From Lycium barbarum (Eukaryota; Streptophyta; Magnoliopsida; Solanales; Solanaceae), in contig NC_083339.1 in NCBI RefSeq assembly GCF_019175385.1, positions 30,409,637 to 30,473,636 of the forward strand: a stretch of 64,000 nucleotides of DNA, in the 5' to 3' direction. The translations under genes were made by a program, and so were the position numbers. The notes below the pieces were generated by a model. That model ran no database searches. It had not been told where the DNA came from and worked only from the letters and a program-made list of their open reading frames with translations. Within the stretch, counting starts at the first letter, position 1, and each line of letters starts with the position of its first letter. Positions 33,928-46,900 of the stretch are shown piece by piece.

Positions 33928-35019
33928 AAACATGCTTTTCAATTGGTAATCGTACTTTTTCTTGTAATCACTATATTAAGACCTATCTCTTATGGTAGAG
34001 ATACGTAGAAAATCCATATCGAATTTGGTTTTCCTTTTGTAATAGATAGAAAACCAAATGATTTCCTTGTAATATGAAGTACGTAATGACCTGATTTCTC
34101 GAGGTGCGATATATAGGCATTCCATGTAGGACTCGGTCGCATTATTAAAAGAAACAAAAGAATCAATTACTTTTATTAAAAACTACGTTCGACCTGATTC
34201 CTACTGTGACAGGATACGTAGGCGCTCTTCGAGTTCGGTTGTACCAATCAAAAATCCCAAGAAACCCCGACGAAACCACAGAGATAGGACATCAAGAAGA
34301 ACTCGTAGCTGGCACGAGAGTTTCCCACACATATTCAACTGGGAAGAATTACACAACAGTCCAGCATGAGAGTCAGTTGACCCAAAACCCTAAACTGGGG
34401 CGGAATCGTTGAGAGGATCTCAAAAATTCCTTCGTAAAGATTCGGCACGAGAGTTCAACGAAGCAAGACATTAAACTGGGGCAAAAATTTTGAGAGGGTC
34501 TCCAAATTTCTTACGTCAAGATTCAACACGAGAGTTCGCTGAAGCAAGACTTTAAACTGGGGCAAAATTTTTGAGAGGGTCTCAAAACTTTCACTCAAGA
34601 AAGCCAGAAATTTTGCCGCAAGATACGGTGAATCACTGAAGATTCTCACTCAAATGCACCTGTCATGACGATTAATTTAAATAGTTTTCAAAAACAAATT
34701 ATATTCTTTACAATCAAACGCTTAAAAAAAACTAATGATCAACGATTTGCAAAAATGTTTTTACTTTAAGATAAATTCATCTCTTGAACTACCGAATCCA
34801 AGAGGATCTGACCCAGGAGTGCAAAGCGAAAAATGACGCAACATAAGTCGACGACATGGATCAACCTTATAGGAAACCAACACCTTTTGAATGCAGGTCC
34901 CCAGTGTCATTAGGAGGATGACCATTTGTGACTAACCTTGTTTATTCACAATGATAGAGCAGATAAGAAGCGGCTCATCGGAAGAGACTCTCGATCCACA
35001 CCAAAGTGCATCAAACCTA
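33928..35019 (+). other. Element C 3' untranslated region, with 80-bp repeats at 34330-34610
   Basis: No coding sequence. Near 34180 the ACCTGATTCCTACTGTGACA phrase is of a type common in Tat elements. From about 34330 to 34610 three units of roughly 80 bp repeat the phrases AAACTGGGGCAAAA, TTGAGAGGGTCTC and CACGAGAGTTC. Confidence 0.7.
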
Positions 35020-36470
35020 GATTCGGCCGAGGAGGCTACTGAAAGACAAAAATGCCGTAAGGGTCGCCCAATCAAGCCAAAAAGGCTACAAAGAGAAAAA
35101 AGCGCCACAAAAGTGGCCCGATTAATCTAAGGAGGCCACAGAAGGATGAAGGCTCCACAAGTGTGGCCAGCCAAGCCAAGAAGGCTACAAAGAACAAAAA
35201 TGCCACAAAGGAAACAATCTAGCCAAGAGGGCCACAGCGGACAAAACGTCATAAGGATAATATTATCAGGCCGAAAGGGTCACACAATAAGAAAAGTGGC
35301 ATATCAGAACAAAAGGGTGACAACCGACATAAAGGACGAAAGAAAAACAATCTAGCAAAAGGACCATATCTGTCAAATGCATGCCGAGAGGGCCATTCAC
35401 TCAAACATATGCATGCCCAGAGGGCCATTTATTCAAACATATGCATGCCAAGAGGACCATTCAGCCAAACATATGCATGCCAAGAGGGCCATTCAATCAA
35501 ACATATGCATGCCAAGAGGGTCATTCATACAAACATTGCTAAGAGGGCCATTCATACAAAAATTGCCAAGAGGGTCATTCATACGAACATGCCGAGAGGG
35601 TTATTCATACCAACATGTCGAGAGGTTCATTCATACAAACATGCCGCGAGGGCCATGCATACAAACATTTTTAAGAGGGAAATTCCTACAAACATGTCGA
35701 GAGGGCCATTTATACAAACATTTCCAAGAGGGTCATTCATATAAACATGCCAAGAGGGCCATTCATACAAACATGTCGAGAAGGTCATTCATATCAAATA
35801 TTACCAAGAGGGTCGTTCATACAAACATGGCAAGAGGGTCATTCATACAAACATTTTCAAGAGGGCCATTTATACAAATATTGCCAAGAGGGCCATTCAT
35901 ATCAACTATTGTCAAGAGGGCCACTCATATCAAATATTGCCAAGAGAGCCAGTCGTGTCAAATATTGACAAGAGGGCCATTCATATCAAACATTGCTGAG
36001 AGGGCCATCATATCAAACATTACCGAGAAGGAAATTCATTCAAAATAAGCGCTAAAAAGGCCATTCATTAAAAAGATGCCAAGAGGGCCATTTCATGCAA
36101 ACAATGATCAAAAGGGTCAAACAAATCAAACGGTGCCAAGAAGGTCACCTACTTTTCAAGAGTCAGCCGAGAGGGCCATATCATCGGAGCCATGCAAGGG
36201 TAATAGAACAACTACAACGACCAAGAAGGTCATTCAAATCAGACGATGCCAAGAGGGTCACCTATTTTTAAAGAATCAACCAAGAGAGTTACAACGAAAA
36301 AACAACACAAGGGTGGTAAAATAATTACACAAGACCAAGATGGTCATTCAATTCAAACGGTGCCAATAAGGTCACCTCGCAAAGTTAAACCAAGAAGGTA
36401 CAGTCACAAAACCATGCAAGGGTGGTGAAAATAAAAAAAATAAAAAAGGACCAAAATGTCAACCACAATG
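35020..36470 (+). repeat. Minisatellite in Element C 3' untranslated region (26-32 bp unit)
   Basis: The core (about 35380-36110) holds roughly 26 diverged copies of a unit built on GCCAAGAGGGCCATTCATAC. The first four copies are 32 bp and carry an added ATATGCAT; most others are 25-28 bp. Degenerate relatives spread left to 35020 (GCCAAGAAGGCTACAAAGA forms) and right to 36470. A 223-codon open frame (35377-36048) crosses it because the repeats lack stops; I do not regard it as a gene. Tat/Ogre elements are known for variable tandem repeats in this position. Confidence 0.9.
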
Positions 36471-37132
36471 CTGCCCAACAGATGGAAGCAGGTTCTTAGC
36501 CGCCAAGGAGAGGAGCAGGCTAATCAAACCAGACCCAGATGCACGCGGAGCAAACGTGGAACTTTTTCTTACGCAGTTGGTCGAGATAGGGTGCCCATAA
36601 GAGCCTAGCTCTCCGGCCAGGAATTAAAAGATCACTCTACCTCGTGCTTAGCCACACAAATTGACCTTTGAAATTTTCTTTATTTGTTTTTTTTTTTTTT
36701 GTAAATCCCACAATCAGTCGGGCACACACCAGAAGGTGCAAAGGCGTTCCCGCATAAGGGATACCCTTTTCTACCGATTGAGCTAAACTACAAGTGAACT
36801 AATTCTCGAGACCAAGTATATGTAGGCAGAATCAATACCAGAGAACCGGTCATATGCCGACGAATCATTCCGGACCTCTCAGTTTTGACACTTGAGGATT
36901 CAAGATTTTGTTTTGAAATTGGTATTAGAAGTCTAATTGAGTCAAAGTACAAGTGGCCTGAATTCTCGTAAAGTTCAAGATATGTAGGAAACCCAAAGAT
37001 CAGGGTTCGACCATAAATTTGAAAATTGTATTAAAAAGAAAAGTGTTTTGAAATTGGTCGGTCAAAAATCAGGTTTGTCAAATTTTGATGATCAGGGATT
37101 TGCTTGCCATCCCCGAACAGTGAAGGGACAGT
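36471..37132 (+). other. Element C pre-LTR region and polypurine tract
   Basis: Noncoding sequence leading to GTGAAGGGACAG directly before the LTR start at 37133. Its last 330 bases parallel 6048-6419. Nothing else recognised. Confidence 0.6.
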
Positions 37133-40100
37133 TGTTGACACATAGTTTTTGTCCTCCAATAATTTTATTTAATTATTCGAATTTCTTGAACCACAAACGG
37201 AGTGAAATATACATTTTACAAGTCAAAATTGATTTTATAAAATTATTCCAATGACATTATGCCATTTCATTTGGAAAATATTTTCAAACATATATTGTAT
37301 ATCATCTTGTGTGTTTTGTATATTTTCTATAATTTTCAAAGTATATTTTTCAAGATTTAATTCAAAAATAGTTTAAAACAATTGTTAATTAATTAATTGA
37401 ACTATCAATATCAAATTGACAAATATTTTACGCCGTTAAATCAAGAAAATTGATTAATTAAATAGATAATAAATTATATCTCAATTTTATAAGTTATTGG
37501 GCTATAATAGCAATTATTTCCAAAAATTAATTACAAATGAATTTCTGTTAATTGCATGTGCTAATTATGGCTATAATTGAAATGGCCAATTGTTTGCTAT
37601 GTTTTAATTAGGGCTATAATTGAAATAATCAATTTATCTTTTTCATTGGTCATGTTTGAAATGATTAATTATATTTTACTTTTAACATGGTTTTAATTAA
37701 AACGATAATTGGTTTTCCCACTTTTAATTCAGCTATTTGTTAAATTAACTGGTGGCCACACTTTTAATTCAGCTATAATGATTAATTATATATATATATA
37801 TATACAAACACACACACGCACACATACAGATATATGTGTTTGGGCCTTTTCCTCCTTTTCTTTCAAAATGGACCAAACCCAATCCAATTTGGACTGACCC
37901 GGCCCACCATCATAAATACACAAACATATACACACGCACAGGCCTCATAAGGTCTCATTCAAGTAAAAGGTTTTCTACACCCTTCAAAACCCTAGCCGCT
38001 AGGTGGAGATTTCCTCTCTCCTCATCATCATTGTCTGAAATGGCAAAAGTACAGCATACGATCACTTTTTACAGTGGTTATTCAGCCAATTTGGGCAAAG
38101 AAATTAATATTTGTCCTCACTCCGTCAATACACCACCCAAACACGGTATAACTCTCCCTTTTTCTTTGCTTTATGCATTTTACAGTCAAACAGGACAAAT
38201 TTGTCTCATTTCAATTTTTAATGATCGAGTCTCATTGGTTCGCTGAGTTTCGGCGGGATTCAAGATGAATTCCCAAAGAATTTCAGTGTCCCACATCAAT
38301 TCATAATCAAAAATTAGGGTTTTGGGGGTTCTATATAAAGAACCCCACCCTTCACTCATTCACACACCTTACAAGCCTCAAAATTTTGAAATTACACAAG
38401 TATTTTTTGAATAGTACAAAAATAGTCTCCAATTTAATTAGGGTTTTAGCTTTAAGCTGAACCTTTAGCTAATTGGAACTTTAGTCTAAAATTTTATTTC
38501 TTTTTGTGGCTTAGCATCGGAGGTGGAGAAATTGAGGTTTCCGAGTTCATTTTCGACCAGAGGCTGCGTAAAGAAGAGGTAAACCTTCTTCCTTTTATTT
38601 ATTTTTAGTATTTTGCGTGTTTTAGTTTAATTTGTGTTTGTGTGTTAGTTAATATTTGTGTTAGTGTTTGTTTAGTTTAGTTGAGCTTAGTCTTAGTTAA
38701 TATAGCATAGCATCAATTAATCATGTAGTTAGTTTAAGAATCATACATGTTAGATTTGCTCATTTATTAACTTGTTCTATGTGTTAGTATAGTCTTAAAT
38801 CTAGTTAGTAGTTGTTAAACATGTGTTAAGTGAGTTTATCTAGTCATTAGCATGCCTATAAGGTGGTTAGTTTGAATACTAACTGATCATGTACTTGTTT
38901 AAATGTCTGCTAGTTCATTTGGATGCTTAGTATGGTTCAATGCAATCATGGTCAGTTGTAGTTTTTGTTAGTTTTACTTAGTTAACATGTCTCATGCCTT
39001 TCTTATATTAGTTTAGTGGTTGTTTAACTAGGAACATGATGGGTTAATTATTAACATGTCTGTTAGCTTAGCTCACTCACCATCAAAATGTTTAGTTATC
39101 CAATTAGTCCCAGTTACTAGTACATTGTATAGCTTGATGTAGTTTAGTTTAGGGTTAACAATGTGTGTAATAAGGTATTTGCAATCATGTTTTGAGTTGT
39201 TCACCAATTCTATTCACTATATGATTGTTAGGATAAGTTCTAAGCCATGAACATGTTCAAATATCTCTTATATTTTATTTTATTTTGGTCCAATTACTAC
39301 TTGATAGGGTGTTAGTAGGATTACTTTTCATACTTATTTAGTGTAGTAGTTGGTCAAATCATGTATATGTGGAATTATCATACTAACTCTTGACCTTAGT
39401 AAATGCTTGTTAGTCTGGTTTAATATAGCTCAGCGGGTGTATGATTAGTCTGCATAAACCTTGTTTCAAATCACCATCTCTGATAATAAAATGATAGCAG
39501 TGTCTGCTTGGATATTCTAGTGCTAGTTTGCTTGTCAATGTGGGGATACTGACTGCTTATGACAAAGAAGTTGACTAAAAATGATTAATGATTTCCACTT
39601 ACCTATTTATCTGAGTAACAGTTGCTATTTTAAACAAATGGGAGTTGGAAATGTAGAGTGTATATCCTCATTATGGTAGATTGAATACGTATAACTCATT
39701 AAGGATAGATATTGAAATTGTTCGTGATCATTTAAGTATAGGTGAAGCCTAAGAGGTTGTCACATGAATGTGATAAGGTAAGGGGTGATTTACCTGGGGC
39801 TAGGGAAAGGTTAGGAAAGACTTTGAGTTCACTTACTCAGTCTAGTACTACTGATCCCAGGCTGCTGGGGTTCCTACTTGTTGAATCATACTCCTATGGG
39901 ACCCTCTAAGTTTTTCAATAAGTGAAAAAGGGAGAATGTTGTGTAAAAATAACATGCTAAAAAGGAGTGCTGGGGTCTGTGTGCAAAGACAATACTGAGC
40001 ATGCATAGTCTTGTTTCTTCTTGGCATTTCTGTTTAACATCTTGTCCTGTTGTTCTTTTAAAATGATTACAGATTTGAGGGATTTGAATGTTGTTCCTCT

Positions 40101-41424
40101 TTTAAGATAGCCTAGGCAATGACATGTCTCTACTAGGTTATTTTTTTCACTTACGATACCTGCTCAATAATCTGAAATCATATGTTGTTTTTCCCCAAGT
40201 GCAAAAGAAAGATGTGAAAGCATTAGTATGATCATCTTCTTGTTTTTCCCCTTTGTTGTTTGTATGGTTTTATGGGATGTTGGTTCAAATTGAGAGGAAA
40301 AGTCTCATTTGATGTATAGATCCTTTGTCTGCTTAAACTACTTGTTCAGTCCCCTCAGTACTTGAAATACGTAAAATCAGTATTTGTTCTTGTTGAATTG
40401 CCCTACCTAAAACCAGAACTTTAAGTGTAATCAAGATTTGAGATGGTTTATGGGATTTGTGTCTTCTTTTCTCTTTTCAAAAATGACATGACAATGCTGG
40501 TAGAGTTCATGATGCTCTCATTAAGCTGCATTCATATTTAATTTAAGACCATCCTGTGGTTTGAAAGTGACCAGTGATTTATATGTGTAGGACTAGTTAT
40601 TTTACTGAGTGTTTACTCTTGAACTATTGAGGAGTCTCTTGTCCAATAAATGTTTATAAGACAATATATGTGTGTATATCCGGTATATTGACATTGAACT
40701 GATGTGAAACCCTTCTACTCCCCTTCTTCATCTTTGCTATTATGCTACTGCTATGTGATATACATAGGATATACACAATATAAATAGGCCAAGTATACCT
40801 TAGTATATATTGGATTGTATATTTCATATACTGATGGTATATCACAAAGCTGTTGTGCTTGAGTATTTGTTTGAAAGATAATTTGGGCCTGCCTCTTTAT
40901 TTGTTGCCTTTATGAGAACCAATTTGGGTCTTGTCTCACCACATCTAAATAATGTTATTGATTTGGACCTACTGTTTTCTCCCCTTAACCTGTTTGGGTT
41001 TGTCTTTCCCCATTGGACCTCCTGGGCCTCTATTCTGCTTATTTCAGCAACTATACTATGTTACAATTGATGTACATTACTTATATATGTGTGGTTGTAT
41101 GAGTGTTGTATTATACCAATTATTTTATTAAGTATAGGCGCCCTCTAACCGCATCCTTCTTTTTCCCCTCTTCTCTTTTCGCATGAAACACGCTGTCGAG
41201 GGCCATTTGGGCCGAGTGCATCAACCATAGTTGATTGGGCCAGAGGCCCAATAGCTCCTCTTTTCCTTTATCGAGTCCATATCGTGTTGAAGGCCCAATC
41301 ATAGGTGAAAATGGCAACTGGTGGGCTCAGTAGGCTCACCAGCCTTACTTTCTCTTTTCATTTCATACATGTATATGCGTATCTTTAAAGTGAATGCTTG
41401 TATATATTGAAACCCTACGGTTAT
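37133..41424 (+). repeat. Element C 3' LTR, left part
   Basis: Starts TGTTGACACATAG. A CTATATAAAG promoter motif lies at 38331-38340, followed by a U-rich leader and a donor-like GAAGAG|GTAAAC near 38580. The rest is AT-rich and noncoding. Element 3 interrupts it at 41425. The short open frame at 37836-38246 spans promoter sequence and has no domain. Confidence 0.75.
38333..38339 (+). promoter_or_regulatory. TATA box of Element C LTR
   Basis: TATATAA within GGGGGTTCTATATAAAG, about 1200 bp into the LTR, followed by a CACTCATTCACAC leader. LTR B has a comparable motif near 29310. Confidence 0.55.
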
Positions 41425-41984
41425 TGTAACACCCCGTATCTTGGAACTAATTTTTGACTCATATCATTAGAGTTTTAATGGAAAAACTGAAGGTTTGAAC
41501 GTTTTGCGAAAATGGTTGATAGGCCTACTTCGGGCAGCCATAAATCCTTGATTAGTTGGGAATTTGGGAAAGTACCCGTAATGAAAGTTGTAGTATGTAG
41601 AAATCCCTTTCTAACGATATAAGGACCAAGCCAATCAGAGATCGAAGCAAGGAGATAAGATCGTCTCAATATGGCTAATAGTAAGGCACTTAAAATTCTA
41701 TAGAATCGGCTAAGTTTTCGATACGTCTGCCTTCCAGTCAAATTTCGGCGAAATCTGTTGGGAATTTGAGAAAACTTAAACCATAAAAGTTGTAGCCCTT
41801 TGAAATATATTTCCAACGGTATATTGTGGAGCCTAAACAGAGCTATGCATAAGAAATTATGTCATTTTACCGAACACTGTGCAGAACCGACACACGTCGC
41901 TTTTTCAGGTGCGTGGGGGCGCGTGCGATGGCCCCACATCACGGCCCGATCGCGCAAATCTGAGTGTCGACCTGCAGAATGTCG

Positions 41985-42004
41985 CGCGATGGCCCCGCAT
42001 CGCG
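41985..42004 (+). promoter_or_regulatory. GC-rich dyad upstream of Element 3 LTR TATA-like box
   Basis: CGCGATGGCCCCGCATCGCG has seven-base arms around GCCCCG. A diverged copy lies about 60 bp upstream, and CGCGGACCCATCGCG overlaps its right end. The block is CpG-dense in an AT-rich neighbourhood. Confidence 0.7.
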
Positions 42005-42694
42005 GACCCATCGCGTAACAGGTCGGGTTTGGGTCAAAAAGTCGGGATTTCGCGTTTTAAGTTATATTTAAGCTTGGGGTTTATTTCCCTAACACCCCTG
42101 GTCACGAAAAATTACCCTAAAGTCGGGAAGAACAAGTCCCAAGCCTCAAGAACCCTACAAGGTAAGTTTTATCATGATTCTAGGTTGAATACAAGTCCCT
42201 AATCTCTTTCTAACTTAAGTAAACCCTTCTAATCATTCCAAGTCCATTCTAATATATATCCTTGTAATCTAAGCAAGAAATCATTGTTCATAAACTAGGG
42301 TTTTCAAGAAAACCCATCTCAAGGTTCAAGAATCAAGATTTAGGGAAATATTCTTCAAAACTCAAGTCTCTAATTCAAGTTTTGGAGCAACTAAGGTATG
42401 TAGAACTTCCATCCACATGTGGGAATCTCTCCGTTCTTCCCCAATCTCCATTTCTTGATATTCATGAAGTTCAAATCCTAGGGCATTAAACCAAACATAT
42501 TGGTAGCCTGTATTTATGTATTTATGTACATGAATTTTGTATCTATATTCGTTATTGTATTCCTAATCTTCCATTACGGTTATTAGGAACCCTAGCTTAA
42601 TCCATGATTCATGAATTCTTCCTCATGTGTTCACATTATGTTTATATGAAACTTTATGATTTTATGTAGCAAGTTACAAGCATGTTTTCAAGTC

Positions 42695-42697
<3 letters not shown>

Positions 42698-42760
<63 letters not shown>
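42698..42760 (+). repeat. TA microsatellite in 5' LTR of Element 3
   Basis: About 63 bp of pure TA dinucleotides; the 3' LTR has only about 27 bp (49132-49158). The length difference has arisen since insertion. Confidence 0.97.
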
Positions 42761-43824
42761 CTTTATGAACTATTGTTATTACTCATGAATCAAGAATATG
42801 TTTGCAAGACTATACAAGTTATCTCAAGAAACCATATTACAAGATATTTCATGAAACCATGTTACAAGTTATTTCGTGAAATCATGATTACAAGTTATTT
42901 ACAAGTTATTTTACGAAAACCATGGGCTTCTTAGCCAACTATATCATGTTCATGTTTTTGGGAATTGCTTAGTTAACCGAGAAGGCTCAGATAGCCTGAA
43001 ACTACGTTGCCACCGTAGGATACGGGTTGTCAGCAAGGAGGCAACACCTTCATTATGCAGTTTCGATCCATACATGCTTATTATCACGTAAATCTCATAT
43101 CCCTGGCAAGGTGTGAGTGTTCTGCTGGTAGGACGCAAGTACCAGATCATGTTGTCGGTTATACTACAGCGTTCCCCACGTTACAAGCAATTTTACATAC
43201 ATGTATTTCCATTGATTTACTGTTTTCAGACTTTACTCACGTTTCATGCTCATGTTCAAGTTACATTCAGTTTCAGTTCATGTCCTATACCTATGTTGTG
43301 CCATGTTCTTCATTTCAGCAGGTTTTACATACTAGTACTATTCATCATGTACTAACGTCCCTTTTGCCCGGGGCCTGCACTTCACGGTGCAGATACCGGT
43401 TTTCAGGAGCATACACCTGCGCAGTAGGATCACTTCAGTTATCAGCTTATTGGTGAGCCCCACTCCTCTCGGGGTTCAACATAGAGTTCGCATTAGTATT
43501 CAGTTATGGTAGTCCAGGGCTATGTCCTAGTAGTTGGTATTCAGACATGTTTTAGAGGTTTCATAGACAGATGTTAGTTCACAGAGTCAGTTATGTTTTC
43601 ATGCTTACAGACTATTACGTTTTCACGATTTTTCACGCTATGAGATAATTTCAAGACTTTATTCCGCAAATTACACTTTCATGGTTCATTTAAATTGCAT
43701 CATATAGAGTATATTGTTTTGATGCCCATGTTAACAAGCAAGCCATGAGGTTCGCTCGGACACATGCAAGCAAGGCCCGAGTGCCGTGTTACGCCCAGGC
43801 CATGGTTCGGGGCGTGACAAAGCT

Positions 43825-43836
43825 TGGTATCAGAGC
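43825..43836 (+). other. Primer-binding site, initiator tRNA-Met (Element 3)
   Basis: TGGTATCAGAGC, five bases after the LTR end. Confidence 0.95.
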
Positions 43837-43889
43837 CTCAGGTTCAAGTGTCTTAGGGAGTCTATGAAACCGCGTCCAGTGGGGTCAAT

Positions 43890-43920
43890 TTTATATGTGT
43901 GTGGCGCCCACACATATAAA
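43890..43920 (+). other. Leader hairpin with palindromic GGCGCC loop (Element 3)
   Basis: Twelve consecutive base pairs (TTTATATGTGTG against CACACATATAAA) enclose the loop TGGCGCC. The loop hexamer GGCGCC differs from the GCGCGC of Elements 1 and 2 but is again self-complementary. It starts 53 nt after the PBS. Both stem and loop have changed while keeping their pairing properties. Confidence 0.8.
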
Positions 43921-46900
43921 CAGTTGACCACCAAGACATTTAAGATTGTCTCACTTCTTTCAACTCTAGATCGTGCAACAGAGCTATGTTTTCAGAAATC
44001 ACTCGGACTCGTATGTTGTTTCCCATTCTACCGAACACGCCACGTCTCAATGGATGATAAAGATATAAATCTAATCATTATCGATATGTTGCTTTCAGAT
44101 GGAGTCATCAGGAATTATTCTAATTCGTGCCATAAGTTTAGAGCAGTAAGTAACATTCTTTTTCCATCGAATTCTGAATGCATCAAATGTGTAAGCGGCA
44201 AGAAGGAAATTCGAGACCCAAGACTTGCCAAATAGTGTGTGGTGTGTTTATCAAGTGTTAGTACTAGTTGAAAGACAAATTTCGGTATGGTAGCACACGG
44301 AAGTTATATACCCTATAGAGTAAGTTTATTTGGACTCTTTGACCATGGAGCTATAGGATAAGGGTGATGGTTCATATTTAAGACCCCACGAGGTAGGATG
44401 TTATGAAGTTAACCGCAGCAAGCATAAATTGTCCACGGTAGGTTTGAGCAGGAAATAGCGTAAGAGCCAATCACCTGTAATACTAGAAAGTCTCGGCTTT
44501 TTCAAGGATATATATATTTTGTCATATGATTTATGCACATGACTAGGAAGGGACTGATGCGATAAGAAAACCACGAGCAGACGATATTGAATTTTTTCTA
44601 GGGTTAGTTTTAAATTATTTCAGCTTATTCAGATCAGACCTAGAGGAGTATGATGTTAGTAAGCTCCTAAAAGAAGCAGATATTACTATGAGATAAAAGA
44701 TATGACAATTCCCTCTTAGGTTATGTGATTAAATATTTATCCCTGATGTGTATAGTATGATATAAATTTTGAAAGTGTATAGGGAGTTTGGGGTTAGTTG
44801 TTCCAATTCCTTGTTTGAGACATATGAAATTTCACTAAGTGCGATCCATGTCTATAGTTCAGAAAGAAAGTATACAACCCCAGAATAGTCAGATAAGGGG
44901 AAAAGTTATAAATAACCTTATGCTTCACTTTAGTACTCAGAGAAGAATTAGATAATGTGATGCTAGCAAGTGGTTAACAGAAGCATAGTAAGTAAGTTTG
45001 AATAGATACAGTGAATTAGAAATTTTCAGCAGAGTTAGTAGAAGTATGATTTGAGTTACTTAGTCAAGTTAATACTAGTGAGTGGGCAACCGTCTAAATA
45101 CACCGAGGGCGCGTTAGAACCCAAAGGGTTTAAGTTAAATTCGAGGTATAGACATGGGTGAAAGAAGAAAACCATCTAAGCAGTAAGAGCAAGCTATAGA
45201 AGAAGAGCCTTTAAGAATTATCAGAAAAGAGTATTCCCCAAGACTGACAAAGCTTATGCCAGCTATGTACATTAGAAACCTATTCATTTAAGTAATCCAA
45301 TTTTCCCACTAAGTAAGACTTGCTTGAAGTAAGCTAAATAAATGAGTCGTCAGTATTTCAGAGGAAATTAGCGGAACCACTAGATGACCACTTATCGCTA
45401 ACTTAAGGGATCCACAGGCTTTAGACGTTTGCTTTTGAACTAAGGGGGAGATAACATGATAAGGTGTCGATATAGATGTTGTGTTTCATAAGTTGATAGG
45501 CGTCAGAGGATAATGTCAGAGGATCACAGTTTCATGTAGCTAAGATAAAGTGTGTGGAATTCGTCTTTTGTCATGTCGCTGAGATCAAGTTTTAGGGCGA
45601 ATAAAAGGTTTAAGAGTGTAACATTTCCAATTCCAGAATAAATCATGCGCTATGTAGTACCAATGCCCAAATGTACTCTACACATGCCTAGCATACCTAT
45701 CTTATGCCCTTGTTAAAGCTTTACACTCCATGTTTAAGATACACGAATTAAGACTCCATACGATAGTAAGATATGCAAGGGAATGTTCTTTTATGTTTCT
45801 CACATCAGGTTGTACTCATGTCCAAGGTTAAAGACTGCATTCATGTCTCACGTATCTATCATTCTTTTATACCCATGACCACGTTCTAGCTTCTAAGTGC
45901 TTTCCGAATATGATTTTGATTTTGATAATGATTGAGGAGAAGGTAACACAATAGTTTAAAGACTAAGAATCCTATGGAATGCCCATCTGGCCCGTGAACA
46001 AGGGAAAAATGCCTTGGGTAAATGATTTATTTCAACTCCAAAGATATGCTACCTATGTTCTCACGTACTCATGCCCACGACTGACTTCTTTGAGCATCCA
46101 CATATAGAAATAGCATAACAGTGGGTTTGGTAGGTAATGATAAGAGTAAGTCAAGATGGATGTCCTACCCACGATTCTACGTAACTCATGCTTATGTTCC
46201 TCTGGCTACTATTTTAAAGCAGCTCGTAGCTTGGCACCTATGCCCTGTTTAAGTTCAAGGTGACTTTTTACTTATGCCTTAGGTGCTTGACGAATGAAGT
46301 ATTCATGTCTATGATCCTTTCCTTCATGAGTCTTATTGTATAATGAGGGTGTCGACTTACAGTAATAAGAGTAAACTATGTTGAACCATGTCCCATTCTG
46401 TAAGTATAGCTAAGTTCCAAAAGTGATATCTTATCCATCCCTATGTCTCTAAGTACTCAAGAGTGAAGCCTACAACTTAGACTCCCTTTAAGTCACACTT
46501 ATGTCTTATTCACACTTCAATATTCATGACCTAATGTCCAAATGTCAAGGTATGTAGCTTTGAAGTACTTATGTAAACGCCGTGTCTCTCATGCCCCATG
46601 CCATGCTACTCATGTATTCATGTCTTATGCCATATTAGTCCCATTTCCATGTATACATATTTCATGTTATGTTCTTCAGTCTGATGTACCCACGCCACTT
46701 CTATCTTCGCAGATTAAGTCTCTGATTCGTATGAATGATCCCTTTCACTCACTTTTTAATGATCTGCTTACAATAATAAGCAAGGTAAGCCAAGATATTC
46801 ATATTATGTTTCAGAGCGAAAGGGGTAAGGTTCGAGGTAAGGTATGTTCCAAGTTCATAGTGAGCCTTCAGGTATTCTATGGTACTAAATTATCTCAAAA

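Larger units (their letters stand above)
41425..43819 (+). repeat. Element 3 5' LTR (2395 bp)
   Basis: TGTAACACCCCG to GGCGTGACA. It includes a GC-rich dyad block (41900-42015), a TTATATTTAAG TATA-like box (about 42060-42070), splice donor CAAG|GTAAGT (42161/42162), a second donor-like AAG|GTATGT near 42395, a 63-bp TA microsatellite (42698-42760), acceptor-like TTCATTTCAG near 43318, and the ACGTCC box with hairpin CTGCAC/GTGCAG (43355-43392). The open frame at 43055-43456 recurs in the other LTR but lies in noncoding LTR sequence. By eye the first 640 bp differ from the 3' LTR at about 7 percent, the rest at about 1 percent. Confidence 0.93.

Noticed and set aside
35377..36048. 223-codon open frame with repeated residues, and a superficial resemblance to a CRISPR array
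   Set aside because: It is a diverged tandem minisatellite in a retrotransposon 3' untranslated region. There are no unique spacers between constant repeats, and the host is a plant.
43055..43456. 133-codon open frame found in both LTRs of Element 3 (also 49427-49828)
   Set aside because: It lies in LTR sequence across the ACGTCC box and has no protein-like domain. Its conservation reflects LTR identity.
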